Below are positions 21,549-34,021 of a DNA stretch of 64,000 bases, piece after piece. A model generated the notes under the pieces. It was not told where the DNA came from and did not search any database. It saw only the letters and a program-made list of their open reading frames with translations. Source of the DNA: Macrosoma leucophasiata (Eukaryota > Arthropoda > Insecta > Lepidoptera > Hedylidae); the NCBI GenBank assembly GCA_036365455.1, contig JAWQUS010000010.1, positions 20,880,501-20,944,500 of the forward strand. The letters are read 5' to 3'. Every line of letters begins with the position of its first letter. The stretch's first letter is position 1. A program made the translations under genes and the position numbers.

Positions 21549-22330
21549 GTATACGTGTTCCAAATTCTCAAGTTTTGCAGTTGCATGAGTCTGGAATGCA
21601 AACACTCAATACACAAATTGCAGTTACTTCTTTGTTTGGGATATTCATGATAGGTCAAACTCTAACTTCGCTTTATGTTACCACAATTCTGTAAACACAT
21701 CATCAGCTGTAACGTAGAGGTAAATTTACTTCACTAGTTCCGATAATTATTCAAATCCATTGACAAGTCAGCGGTTTCGATATATAAAAATATTGCTTAG
21801 ATTTTTTCCGTACCTTGCAGGGCGTATGATATTTCCATTTATTTACATACGCAAGTGACTCATTGCGCCACTCATCGAACAATCAGAGCTAGGCTAACGA
21901 CCTCCAGCCTACCCCTTCAGGCCACCAGCATCACCTGAGCCCCGCATCTTCACACACCAACCCCTCGATCACCATAAAAGTCAAGGTGGAAAGACGAAAG
22001 GTGGATCAATTTACACTGGAAAGGGAGCCTGGTTATTGTGTGACCCAACTGATAGGTAATTGCAGTTTTTATGCATGGATGTAGGGTAAGGGAGATATAA
22101 GGGTTACGTGTAACTGAGGTAAATAAAGCTTTAATGATGCCGATGATACGTTGTTAATTACTAAAGGGTTATTAGAGATCGGCGATTTCTTGGCTCGTGT
22201 CCAATTACTTTTATTACCTGGTTTATCTAAAGAACTTGAAACGAGACCCGAAGTGGACCATTTGCCTATGCTGTGCTTTGTATATTTATTGAACTAAGTA
22301 AAATAATTAAAGCGTGTGACGACTGGTGTT
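21549..22330. other. Mostly unique intron
   Basis: 21890-21960 is a CT-rich, moderately GC-rich patch (CCTACCCCTTCAGGCC). No coding signal. Confidence 0.4.
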
Positions 22331-22333
22331 TAA

Positions 22334-22772
22334 AATAGAATAGAATATATAGAATAGAATATTCTTTATTGTACACCAATAATTTTTACAAAATAAAAGT
22401 AGATGCATAGCAAATAGGCAATACAACCAGGCGGTCTTATCGCTGAAAACGATCTCTTCCAGACTACCTGTAGGTAGAAGGAGAATTTAAATATGGTTAA
22501 GACGGTAGGGGTGTACAGGATAAATATATAATACGTAGTACAGTAATTAAATTAATAAAATACAAAGTATTAAACATGTATAGATAAACAACATTAGATA
22601 GATATATACATAATAATACAGCAATATTATAGGTAATTAGGAGAGCAATACTAACTTTCAGTTAGGTAGTACTCATTGAGTTGTTTTTTGAAAGACTCAA
22701 GAGTCTGAGCTTGACGAATTTTTAACGGCAAGGTATTCCACAATCGCACTGCGTTAATTGGAAATAAAATTA
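22334..22772 (-). mobile_element. LINE 3' end with (AGAAT)n tail, minus strand
   Basis: On the minus strand 22770-22651 translates as ILFPINAVRLWNTLPLKI.. and ends EYYLTES with a stop at 22651-22653, a standard LINE ORF2 C-terminus. The 3' UTR runs to an ATTCT-type microsatellite at 22335-22368. 5'-truncated to about 440 bp. Confidence 0.8.
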
Positions 22773-22831
22773 GTAGATGATACTAGAGTTATGTAATTGG
22801 CAGTATTTAAAAAACTGTATTTTATTCCTGA

Positions 22832-23014
22832 TAATAACTCCAGTGATAGAGCTGAATGGTGTGAGCACCATCATATGACCTAGTTTATCTGCCGCAAAAT
22901 GGTAGAGTTCAGCGCTATAGTAGGTATTTAGGTTGCATTTCAACGTACGCCTCCATAATTTCTGGCAGAAAAAGCAAAAGATCTTAGACCTTAGATACGC
23001 ATCTGCATAAAAAC
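22832..23014 (+). mobile_element. Family A element, heavily diverged
   Basis: AACTCCAGTGATAGAGCT, GTGAGCACCATCATATGACC, AAATGGTAGAGTTCAGCGCT and ACGCATCTGCAT keep the family order, with many changes and a missing 3' end. Confidence 0.6.
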
Positions 23015-26000
23015 ATGTAGTTATTTAATGACTTAATATTTGTGTACAATCTAATGACTACTGTCCGCTTCAGTAAATATAAACTAAGTCCGAACTTTGT
23101 TTTTTTTCTTCTTTTTTTTAATGGACTTTGCTTGTCTCAAGACGGCACTAGTCAAAGATTTCTCAGCCTAAATAGTAAACTTTGTGAACTGTCACCTTTC
23201 GTGAGATAAAAAGGACAGGAATAGGTTTTGGCGGGAACCTTGAAAGATGCGTGTGGGGCTCTTATTTTATATCATTTTCTTGGTGTATTTTTGAGTTATA
23301 TTAAATAAAGTTGGTGGCATTTTGTTTGATATAAGCTTATTACAGTGCTCGTGTATAGTGAAATAGAATAACAGTGCGAAAACACGTTTTTTTCGGGTTG
23401 CCTCCAAAACTTCTTACTACTTGTTAATGTTCTAATATTCTAGCCATCGCTTTACTAGAATTACTGATTGTGACTGACTGACGGACTGATAAATTCACTG
23501 ACGACTATGACTTTAACGTTGCTTAATACGAAATACCGTTTTACTTGACACTGGCAATATGCATAACATAACAAGCGATGCCATAAAATTAAAAAAAAAG
23601 GAAAGGAATAATGTTGTAGGTATAGCGACAACATAAAGTTTCATGAACAGAACTTCTCACGGATCGATCAGCAATCCTGAAATGATAATCGTAACTAAGT
23701 AACAGGATCCCGGCGGGAACAGTAAACTATAATTTATGATTCAACTGTACTCGCTTCCGTCTACCGCTCAAATATTGTAACGCTATACGCCGACACCTTT
23801 ATTTGATTTATACCACTTTTTTTTTCAATGGAAAAAGTCTTGGGAATGGTGACAGCCTGCTCGAAATATGAGCGGGTCTAATTTTAGGCTGTTATCGGAA
23901 ATTACGTTTTTTGAAGATGAGAACCTGGTAATTAGCTTGAGAACGTTTTCATGGGTATAAGAACATGGACTCGGTCAATTCTAATACGTAATTCACACGT
24001 TAACTATTTTTTCTTTTTAATTAACCTACCTATCAAGGCATACAGCCAATTTTAATATGCTTTGATGGTGATTATTGAACTATAGATTGGTCTACAAATA
24101 TTTAGAGCTTTTCTTTTTTTCAGTTTTTTATGCGAACAACTATTTATTACATCTGCCTGAGCATGTTATGGTTCTCTCTGTAGTAAATTTGATTATTATA
24201 TCGTAAAAAAACAGTCATGTAAAGTTTTAATGCCTATTTTCACGAGCTCCTTTTCTTTAGTTCCAATGCCCAATAAATAGTAACAACATACATTAGTATT
24301 TTTAAGTACTTAGTCAGAATATGCTTGGCTAGAATCCAATATTTTCTTTCCCTCTTAAAATTAGGAATTACGTACCCTACCTTTTAGAGGCGAAAACAAA
24401 TATGTAGTAATATGTACCTACTACAATGAGCAACTACCTTATTTATTGTTATGCTCTATTTTAGCGTTATTTTGGCTTCAAAGCACTGAACGGTATCCAT
24501 AGATATTTAATAACAATGATACAGTTAATAAAAAACATGATTGCATGCACATTTTCCATTTAGAAAATAATTGAAAATATTTATATGAGTACCTACCTAC
24601 TTATGGAAACGTTTTAATTAAACGTTAGTACTAAAAACTAGTTGCAATTCAGATGGTTGTTAATCTAAAAAAAAATATTTATTTATTTTAAGATAGTTTG
24701 TTAAAGGTTTTTTTTTAATATTTGTACAGCAATAAAAAATTGAAGGTGTAAATTTGAATTGAATCCCTGCAGTACTAAAAACAAATATTATGAAATAAAG
24801 TGTGAGTAAAGAAGACTTAGTAGTTCAGTTACTACAATAATTGACTGTACGATTTTAGTCAAAAACAACTCTGCCAGGTCTTGTTCCATCTGCAATTTGA
24901 TTAAATTGAACACATAAATACTATGATTCTTCGCTATATTCATATAATACTGGCAGTATTTCCTATTTTTTTTCGAAGAATTAGAAATATGTACTACCTT
25001 AATTAAATTGATGTCATAATAATTTTAATAATTAATTCAAAAGCTTTCGGATAAGCCATAATTGTACACACCATGTTACACACTATACGCAACAACAGAG
25101 AATAACGGATTAAAAAAAAATAATAATGTAGGTATAACAATATCAACTACCTACTGGAAAGAGTTCGGATGATTCGATGCATACGCAACGGATCGAGTAA
25201 ATCGGACATTCAATTCATCATACGAAAACGGGCTTGCATTTATTAATTTTTGACATTAATGTCCGCCATTTTGAATAGTGGCAGCTGTTGCATCGAGTTC
25301 GATGACCTGTTTTTTATGTTGCATCCAGGTAGAATTCTATAGGTCGACCATAGAATTTTGAAACCTTCTTCCTTTGGTTCTACATGTTATTGTGATATAA
25401 AAAAAACATAAGTATTTTGCAAGGGATTTGATAACCACGTAATTATTGTTACCTACTAGTGAAAATTACGGATTATGGTTTTTCATATATTCAATATTTT
25501 TTATTTCAATAGTATTATAACCATTTATTAAATGTATGAAATTATACCTATAAGTAATATGTAAAGATATATACGTAACCTGTTGAGAATTATGATCGTA
25601 AACAAATGTTAATTAATGTAATCAATATTAATTAAACATCATTGTATGTCACCATCATTTGCATGTGCTGTGATTAGTATACCTCTTTTTTTTTCGCAAA
25701 TGAACATCCTTTAAACACACATTTTTGATTGGCGAATTAACGTCTACGAGCATGTCTTATTTATAACATCTACTTAATTTAATACCACTACTACAGTGTT
25801 ATCCGTTTATGGTTAAAAACACTTTAAAAAACGCTACTTGTTTTATAAATACCTATCCTGTCTGTACCTTTCTATTCCTGATATTAAACAACCTGGTGGA
25901 CTAGTGGTTTTTTAATAGCTAATGTCCGCTATAGCAGTGGTATTTCAACTATAGGTCACGTGTTTTCGAACATTTGCGTGTTTTCTAATTATTAGAGTAG

Positions 26001-26348
26001 CAAACGTCCAATCGGAGGTATGACACCTGTTCGATAGCCAGCTATGGGCGGGAAAACTCCTCCTCTAATTATGTTACTGTATAACTGTTGCGCAAAATTA
26101 GACCCATAAATGTTGGGGAAGTAATCCGTGAGGAAGCGAGATAGAATATTTTTATTTTATGTCATTCGATATGTTACAAAAATGGGTCTCAAAGTTCAAT
26201 ATTTTATATTATGTGTAAAAATAAATTGCCTACATAGATATCGCGTAACGATATTGCCTATATATAATAGGTTATGCCTATAGAAAACTGTCAAGTTATT
26301 GTTCGCTAATAAGGTAAATACCTATATTGCCATGCATCGCTTTTGAAG
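23015..26348. other. Longest empty stretch of the intron
   Basis: About 3.3 kb of AT-rich sequence without a recognised repeat, RNA or open frame. Homopolymer runs and ATTTATTTATTT-like strings are the only simple features. Confidence 0.5.
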
Positions 26349-26510
26349 TTTTTTTTATGTCGTGAAGTGAAAAACAAGTATACAGTTCACATTGATGGTA
26401 AGTAATATTGTAGCCTGTCAACAACTCCACGAAACCAGAAATTTCAATGTAGATGCGTTGCTCCTCCTGAGGCCTGAGGTGTTATGCCTCTGCGCCGGAA
26501 TTTATAGTAG
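26349..26510 (-). mobile_element. Family A fragment, 3' half
   Basis: T-run, AACAAGTATACAGTTCACAT, AGATGCGTTGCTCCTCCTGA and GGTGTTATGCCTCTG match the 3' half on the minus strand. Confidence 0.7.
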
Positions 26511-26635
26511 AGTTAGTAGTTGGATAGTGATGTAAGGTGGCAATACACTGTCCAATGCTATATCGGGTTCATCTGTTATTATTTATGCATTGATACCGCA
26601 GTACCTAGTGGATTTAGTATACTTAGTCTGGGTTG

Positions 26636-26775
26636 CACCAAGATATTTCTTAAAGTAAAAGTTATTGTTACATTGCATGTCCTTCTCTAACTTAAAGAAA
26701 TCTGTTAAAGTTAGAGAAGGATGTGAAATGTTACAATAACTTTAACTTTAGTGAATATCATGGTGCAACCCAGGC
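26636..26775. mobile_element. Foldback MITE copy 2, complete
   Basis: 140 bp with inverted ends GTCTGGGTTGCACCA and TGGTGCAACCCAGGC flanked by TTA on both sides (26633-26635, 26776-26778). Nearly the whole element folds back on itself (CCTTCTCTAACTT against AAGTTAGAGAAGG around the centre). Same family as the element at 20997. Confidence 0.85.
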
Positions 26776-26865
26776 TTAGTTGTAATGCGATGGGGCCCGC
26801 AGGGACAATCTTTTCTAGAAACAGTGACCTTTAATTGTTTTAAACTTTCACGATTTGTATTCATA

Positions 26866-26953
26866 TTTTTATATTGTAAACGGGACTTAAAGTGTCGAGG
26901 TAAATACTTCGATTAAAATAGTACGCGATTAAGTCCCGTTTACAATATAAAAA
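26866..26953. repeat. Perfect 25-bp inverted repeat with 38-bp loop
   Basis: The left arm 26866-26890 begins TTTTTATATTGTAAACGGGA; the right arm 26929-26953 is its exact complement. GTGACCTTT occurs just outside each arm (26824-26832 and 26956-26964). No tail or coding content. Confidence 0.9.
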
Positions 26954-27396
26954 CGGTGACCTTTGTTTTTTTTTGAGCTTCTGTAAAGTTGGCTCTAAAT
27001 AATACTTTAGCGTTGACACTATAATATACACTTAAACAAAGTCCCTTACTTCATATGATGGGACTCTACCAATAGTAGAGCAATATTTGGTTATAATTTA
27101 GGTGGTTGATTTGAGAAGGAAATATAAGAAAAATATACTATGTTTTATTTTGACCTATTATGATTTATTCTACATACATCAGAAAAATCCACGACTGTGA
27201 AAACAAAAGTGGAATAATTCAAGTTAGTCTGATGTAAAAATTTGCATCAATCAGGATTTGAGGATATAAGATTCGGCTATATTTTTTTGTATACAGCCCA
27301 GCGTGTTACACAATACCTATATAAAGATCAGTGAGTGAGGCAAACAAGTATGCACTTAACAAAGATGGTAAATAAATATTTATCGTCATCATCACA

Positions 27397-27697
27397 ACTG
27401 CCTCACTAACCTAGTGGTAGCAGGTCACTAATACTTCCTGGGTTCGATTCCCGGATCGAGGATATTAGAGATAATGGTGTAAAATCCTTTATCTCTGGTT
27501 CTATTGGGATTTTTCCATTTTCTAGAAGTTTCCCAGTACCTCGAAGTTTGGTAATGTGTCCGGAGATGTCAATAGGCTTGCCACCTGTTACATGGGCCAA
27601 AACGTAACCCGCGAATCGTGGGTGTTTGCCTGTATGATTTAATGCATGCATTTACTTCTGCCTACCCCTTCGGTGATTACAGGCGTGAAGTTTCGCT
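27397..27697 (+). mobile_element. Family B tRNA-derived SINE, full length
   Basis: tRNA-like head with an A box (TAACCTAGTGGTAGC) and a B box (GGTTCGATTCC), then CTTTATCTCTGGTTC, GTTTCCCAGTACCTCGAAG, ACATGGGCCAAAACGTAAC and GATTACAGGCGTGAAG at the 3' end. Internal Pol III promoter. Confidence 0.85.
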
Positions 27698-27720
27698 TTT
27701 CATTTATGAAATTATGAAAA

Positions 27721-27832
27721 ACCACCTGACCGGAACACAATAGTGCTGAACACTACCATTTAGCGGCAAGTATGTTAGGTAATGCGGTGGAGCCTACGAC
27801 CGCGAGCTCCGTCACTGGAGCTCTACCACCAG
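27721..27832 (-). mobile_element. Family A fragment, 5' half only
   Basis: Reads ACCACCTGACCGGAACAC to CTGGAGCTCTACCACCAGG; lacks the whole 3' half and A-tail, which is odd for a normal retroposed SINE. Confidence 0.75.
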
Positions 27833-28459
27833 GAAAGATACTTCATGATATTAAAAAAAAAATGAAAGCGTGATATCCATCTTCATTAAATATTAAAATT
27901 AAGGGCTATAATAAATATATCTGTTAATTTATTTAAATTAAAGAGGACACACTAATTAGTGTCTCATAAAATTTTTTGTCAACCAATTTCTCATATTTCA
28001 CCTAATTCATTATGATGCACAAACTGCTTCTAAAATCAATAGTATGACCTTAACTCTCGTCACTCGTCATAACCTTTCGCTGCAAGTCGCGCGCAGCTGC
28101 AAGTGTAAGGAAGTATACCATATGTCCGAGGTCTGTCAGCTGCCGATGGATTTATAGTATTGTTCCATTTTATCCCTGATAAACGTAACATAAAGAATTC
28201 CGAACTGGTTTTTTAAATTATGATAATACTTTCGCTTGGTGTTGGTTACACGATTATGCTTTATAACGGTCTTGTATCTTATAAATTGTGACGAATTACT
28301 GATAAGAAACAATTGCTGTAAGAAGTTATAAGAGAGAGCGTAATTTTAAAGTTTTGATTTAACAGCTAGAAGAGTCTCATATTATTATGTAAAACTTCAA
28401 AGCTTACAAAATTTACACCAAAGCATGTTCAAATAAAAAAATACGCTGACACAGAATCC

Positions 28460-28650
28460 CACTTATAATAGTTATAAGGCATAATATAAACCTGTGTCGT
28501 GAATCGTGGGTGCCGTTGAACACATACAACACATACACAAACATCCAGACCTGAAGCAAATATCTATAGGCCATACAAATACTCGTATATCTCTCGGTGG
28601 GGGGGATTCAACCCGTGAGCATTGGTTGAAACGGTCGTCAACGCTGGACC
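28460..28650 (-). mobile_element. Family C tRNA-derived SINE, degenerate
   Basis: ACCTGTGTCGTGAATCGTGG, ACACATACAACACATACACA, ATCTATAGGCCATACAAAT and GATTCAACCCGTGAGC are the complement of the copy at 45300; its B box is decayed. Confidence 0.6.
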
Positions 28651-28733
28651 AACCTGAATTTCCAGCATTGCTGTGGTTTTCCTTGCTGTTTTTCTACATG
28701 CCTTGAAACTTTGTCCTTGCTGTTTTTCTACTT

Positions 28734-28901
28734 ATGTACGGTCCTGTTATTTGCGTTACCAAACCTTAGTTAGGCCTTAGGAGTGGTAACGCATCTGCAC
28801 TTTGACCTTGGTCTTTGTGTAAGTGTCTGTAGGCTGCAGTCATCACTTAACATCAATATGAACTGCAAGCTTGTTTGCCACTTCCATTCAATAAAAAAAA
28901 A
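28734..28901 (+). mobile_element. Family A element, 5'-truncated
   Basis: ATGTACGGTCCTGTTATTTG, CTTAGGAGTGGTAACGCATC, TTGTTTGCCACTTCC and an A-run. Confidence 0.75.
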
Positions 28902-29064
28902 CTTTATCAGTAGGTACAAGTAAATCCCGTATCAAGTGCTCCATAAATGCCCTAACATTCATAACACGAAACTGGTGCCGAACTCTTTATTACTTATTTT
29001 ATTTCAAGGCTACCTTTTTAACTATAAAAGGTTTGCCTAAAATTATATCTTTTTTAATCATGAT

Positions 29065-29215
29065 TATTTCAATCGGAAGACGTCCACTGCTGGACAAAAG
29101 TCTCCCCCAAAGATGCCCCATTGGGGTTAAATACCGTAATCGCAGGGCTTGACATGCGACTTGGCGATCGCAGCGGTAGTAGAAGTAGTTTATCGTGTGA
29201 CACTGCTCTTCCGTC
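29065..29215 (-). mobile_element. LINE 3' end fragment
   Basis: TCGGAAGACGTCCACTGCTG then GACAAAAGTCTCCCCCAA is a hallmark of lepidopteran LINE tails; the ATGATTATTTC on its left suggests a minus-strand (GAT)n tail. Confidence 0.45.
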
Positions 29216-29219
29216 TCTT

Positions 29220-30657
29220 TTTTTCGATATTCATTATAGCTACGATTGTTTTAAGCATACCAAATACTTAATAGCATAATGTAATTTGTTACAGGTAAGT
29301 GTATCTGGGCATTTCAGAATCAACAGACATGCAGGAGGGTGATCAGCAAATGAGGTAAAATAGTATAGAGTATACGTAGACTTATAGTATAAACAGGGTC
29401 GACAGATTAGATTTATTCCAATAGTGATAAAAAATTGATATTTAGCATACATAGGCAGTTGTACAATAACATATTTATTTATTTATTTATTCTGTATTGC
29501 ATCAATAAAATATCGGTACAAATGGCGGACTTAACGCTTAAAGCGCACTCTGCCAGTCAACCATTGGTAGTTAAAAAAAAAACACATATTATCTTATTCA
29601 ACTACCTACGCGTAAGTAGATACTACAATTTAAAATTTTTTTTTGCAGAAAATCTAAGTGATATATAAATAGGTATTATTATTGATATATTACAGTCAAT
29701 GACAACTACTTAGTAGTTGTTTCATTTGTACTCAACGTAAAAAATACTTACTGCTTTCTCCCACAATAAACATCAAATGGGATTATTTGAATGGTAACAT
29801 TTGACTTTCAAGGCGAAGGCCTTGACATATACTAACTAAGTTACCACGATAGATAATTAAGGAATATTTCAAACAAATCAGAATAAATCCAATCACGCCA
29901 TTCCTAGAGCTAATATTTTAAAAGTCTATTTAATTTTCTATTTAAACAGTTACGAATTACAAATTAAAATCTAAATGAACGGAATACGTGTCAATTAAGC
30001 GAAAACATGTACGCAAATATGGAGGTTAAACATGCGATAGTTCAAAGGTAACAACACTGCGAATCAGACCCCAATGGCGCAGAGAGTTTCAATGAGTCAC
30101 TGGTGCGGGCCAAGGGTGGGGAGGTGAACGATGGAGGGTGAAAAGCTATGTAGCAGCCCCGTTACGCAAAAACAGAGCATTTTCTTTAATTCCATCAGTC
30201 ATTTCCCAAACTTGATATCCTAAATTTCTCTGAGCCACGGTTTAATGTAAAAAAATGATCTATCAAATAAAGAAAATTAAATTTTTTAAATTAACTTTGT
30301 CAATGAGTACCTACGCGTGAGAAACTTTTCTATCATTTTCGTTTTTTTTTCCAAAATAATAAAACGTTGTTTAAGGTGTATATTTTTAAATACCTTTATA
30401 CCTTTATTTTACCGTAGAGATAGGCTAAGTTATATACATCATATCTACCTAAACAATCAGGATTCACCTGTTATATTTCTTTTACTTACATCTATATAAG
30501 TAATGTAGAACGGACCTTATAAAACTCTCCAAGCAATTCTCCAAATTCTGATGTACATAGTAGTGCATACCACTTACAATCACTCCAAATCACGATTTAG
30601 AGTATTCTAAAGATTGAACCTGGGGTCTTATATCTAGAAGTAGTTATTTTCTAACAA
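29220..30657. other. AT-rich intron, nothing recognised
   Basis: 30060-30170 is GC-richer (CACTGGTGCGGGCCAAGGG) but lacks coding or RNA features. Confidence 0.45.
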
Positions 30658-30667
30658 TAAGCAACCA

Positions 30668-31024
30668 TGAAGCGCGCATGGCCCAGCGGCTGGTGTTGAT
30701 CGTAAGCGATCTGCTCGGTTAAGCACTACGGGCGCGGTCGGGTAGTGTGATGGGTGACCGCTAGTGGCAAATTAAATGCGCGTTTCCGTGCTTCGGAGGG
30801 CACGTTAAGCCGTCGGTCCCGGTTGCTATCGATAGATAGCAGTCGTTAAACCTTGTCGGAGGCCTTATGGGCGGTTTGAAAACATCCGACAGCGGGTTGG
30901 CCACTAACCCACCCACCTCCACCAATCCGCATTGGAGCAGCGTGGTGGAGTAAGCTCCAGGCCTCCCCCCAAAAAGGGGAGAGACTCGTGCCCAGCAGTG
31001 GGACGTATAATGGGTTGCCATTAT
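30668..31024 (+). mobile_element. 5S rRNA-derived SINE, copy 2, with target duplication
   Basis: Very similar to the copy at 18902. Flanked by TAAGCAACCA at 30658-30667 and again at 31025-31034, a 10-bp target duplication showing retroposition. The 5S-like part (AAGCACTACGGGCGCGGTC) is better preserved here; the 3' end is GTGCCCAGCAGTGGGACGTA and TTGCCATTAT. Confidence 0.85.
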
Positions 31025-31034
31025 TAAGCAACCA

Positions 31035-32115
31035 AGGCGGCATTCAAATTATTGCTTATTAAATTTCTGTTTTCAACAAAAGATGTTGCATAATATAATA
31101 CTTCCTGTGCTAAAAAACTAATGTTTGATACTGGGTTATGACATGTTTTTATTGTGGAGTAGAGTTGCAATACAGCTACAGTTTACATTTCCAACTAAAG
31201 ATCTACCAGAAGGCAATGACTTATTTTAAATAGTGTGTTGGATGTAGTAATTTATTAAATTTGTACGTAGAATATAAAAAAGGGGTACTAAAATATTTGA
31301 ATATATGCATTGAACTATTAAATCCTTGAGACTAAACCTTTATACAGTTGAAATTCAACAATGTTTGGTGATTCAATCACCCATATAACATAATGAAGAT
31401 AGTAAATAATTAAAATAAACTTTTCTTGAACGACATCAACCCAGCAGCTGCATCTTTAAATAACGAATTAGAGAACATTTTATCGAGCATTGTTGGCAGT
31501 TAAAATCGCAGCTTTCGCGCAACTTGCGCAAACGCCGCACAAAGCTCTCTACCTGAACTCTTTTGTTCGCTTTTTTATACCTCTGGCGCGTCTCCATGTC
31601 AAATGTCACCTTTTCGAGTCTTGTATTAAGGCATTTTGAATCTGCAGATGCACGAAACGAGGCGATTAAAATTTATTGTTCGACGAAGAAATAATCTTTC
31701 GTCTTGAAGATAAATAACCTTTATAACAATTACGGATACACTTTCTTATCTACGATGACAGGAATATAAAATACATGTTATGTTGTATTGCTAACAATCA
31801 GACAGCAATCTAAATAAAAACAATACGTTAGGTATACAATTCTGCAATTGGGTTTAAAGAATCTTTATTTCTCATAAGACATACATTGGTCACTTAAAAT
31901 GAGAAACTTATGAACTAAACAGTTTTTTTTTTTTGTTTTTTTTTTGTCCGGCAGAACAGTGTGTAAGTTTGTGTGTAATTAATATTCACAAATACTTACT
32001 TATACTTACTCGATCGATAAAAAGACAAAAGACCAAAATTAACGTCAAAATTAAAATAAAAAAAACCTTAAAAATACACTTTTGTTGAACTTAATAAAAT
32101 GTAGTTAGTAAATAA
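31035..32115. other. AT-rich intron, nothing recognised
   Basis: 31500-31620 is slightly GC-rich (TTGCGCAAACGCCGC). No ORF or repeat supported. Confidence 0.45.
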
Positions 32116-32136
32116 TTAATTCATAGTAAACAACAG

Positions 32137-32295
32137 GTTAAAAAACTGGCTCGTGCACTTCAAAGAGCATCCGCAGAGCAAACGCAAGATGGCGCGCGTC
32201 CGGCCGTCGCTTCCGCCACATCCGGCAGTAACTCGACTCCTGCGCAGCCTGCGGCAGCCTTAACCAATCGATTGAGCGTGAACTTGCAAGTTTAA
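32137..32295 (+). other. Isolated GC-rich open segment, possible exon
   Basis: After CAACAG at 32131-32136, phase 0 reads VKKLARALQRASAEQTQDG then an Ala/Ser/Pro-rich stretch ending NRLSVNLQV and TAA at 32293-32295. The minus strand is open too (RKRRPDARHLAFALRMLFEV). It stands out from AT-rich DNA and is not a repeat I recognise. There is no pyrimidine tract before the AG and no nearby AATAAA, so an exon is doubtful; a CpG-rich regulatory patch (AGATGGCGC at 32189) is an alternative. Confidence 0.25.
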
Positions 32296-32461
32296 ACAAT
32301 TTATTGCTCGCTTTTATATTTTCACTCAATGTATACCTTGAATTACATTTTCGAAATACAATTTATATTTGTTACTTCTGATTTTTACAGAGTAGTTACA
32401 ATTTTTTATTTAAAGTCTCGAACTACCTACTTCAAAACAAACCTAAGTGGGTAGAGTAGAA

Positions 32462-32755
32462 TAAGGTGGTAGATCTCCAGTGACGAAGGTCGCGGGCGTA
32501 ATACAGTGGGTATTACCTATACTTGCCGCTAAATGGTAGTGTTCAGCACTATCGTGTTCCGGTCTGGTGGTAATGTACGGCCCTGTGATTTCCGGCACAA
32601 AGGCATAGCACCTTAGGCCTCAGAAGTGGTAACGCATTTGAATTTTCACCTCTGGTCTTTGTGTGGGTGTCTATAGGCTGCAGTCATCACTTAACAATCT
32701 TAACATCAATGTAAACTGTATGCTTGTTTGCCACTTTCATGACATTAAAAAAAAA
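32462..32755 (+). mobile_element. Family A element, full length
   Basis: Starts TAAGGTGGTAGATCTCCAG with a small 5' rearrangement (CGTAATACAGTGGG), has a duplicated CTTAACAATCTTAACATC near the 3' end, and ends in an A-run. Confidence 0.8.
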
Positions 32756-33093
32756 TGAGGATATGAGAAAAAAATTCTTGATTTGGACTTCTTCTTGATG
32801 TCAGTTTAAAAAGAAATCGTGAACTTGAACGTCCAAAAAATGTTTCAATGCTACTTAACATTAATAAATGAACACCTTGTTTTCGTAGAGCGGCCTCGAT
32901 ACATAAACCAATGATTCCTGACTGAATAAATTTGTAACATTCGACTAATATCTGAAACTCCTTGTTATGTTGAATCTATTAAGATAAAGCCAAGGTCTTG
33001 TATAAAAAATTACGTAGATAACACTATTGTCTGTATAATATTATTGCGAAATTCGCTGTTCGGTTTGCATCGGATTCAAACTGATTTTGAAAT

Positions 33094-33254
33094 ATTTTTT
33101 GTGTTATAAAGTGGCAAACAAGTATGCAGTTTACATGAATCTTTAGTGATGGCTACAGTCTATAGACGTGTACACAAAAATATAGTTGATAGTTATGATA
33201 GTTATTACGGGACCATACATTACCATCTAACTGGAACACGATAGTGCTGAACAT
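33094..33254 (-). mobile_element. Family A fragment, old subfamily
   Basis: AAGTGGCAAACAAGTATGCA to TCTAACTGGAACACGATAGT on the minus strand, with an internal deletion removing the CATCTGCATTTTGACC block; it stops abruptly at GCTGAACAT. Confidence 0.65.
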
Positions 33255-34021
33255 AGAGCAACACGGGTCACCGGCCGCGGCGGACCGGAGAGGAGTAGCC
33301 ATAGCGTTTATTACCGATGCAAAACAGTCTGTCATATTTTGCGAGGGGAAATACGTGTGACACACACACTACAAAAATCGTCTATCACTACGAAACTTAC
33401 ATCTTGATTTTAACAAAATACATAAACAATTTCAGGCGTACATTTAAACATCTCGGCGACACGCATAGGCACACTTAAACACAAATACAACATAAATTTT
33501 AATTGTAGGTTGGTAATTTCTTATTTGATTATTGCTAACTGTAATGATCAGATTGAACACAATGAGGCAGATAAAACGTAATGAGTTACGTATAATATGT
33601 TATTAACTAATAAATAGAAATGAGAATAGAGATATAAACTTCGTAGTTCGTGGTGAGACAAAAATAAAAGAAGTTACCTAACATGATAGTAGATAGTCAG
33701 TTTATTCAGTTTATTCATTTATTTCATATAATTAGGCTCCTTGAGAGCACTTTTACATCGTCATTTTTTTTAAAACTAACCTAGAGTGAATAACCATTAA
33801 TAATAATCAAAACACATAATAAATTAAATAGACACTGAACAATTTTGTATAATATGGAAAGCATCAATTATTTACAAATTCCTCCATTTCCCCATTTCAA
33901 AAGAAACTGAGAAAGAATGAATTTGGTCGCCATAATAAAGGTTATTCACTTGGCAGAATTCCAAGGGCAGTCAATACTGAGAAGAACTCCGCCACTGAAG
34001 AAACTCAGTACAGCTCTTTTG
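33255..34021. other. Intron with short GC-rich patch
   Basis: 33260-33300 reads CACCGGCCGCGGCGGACCGG; otherwise AT-rich and unrecognised. Confidence 0.4.
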
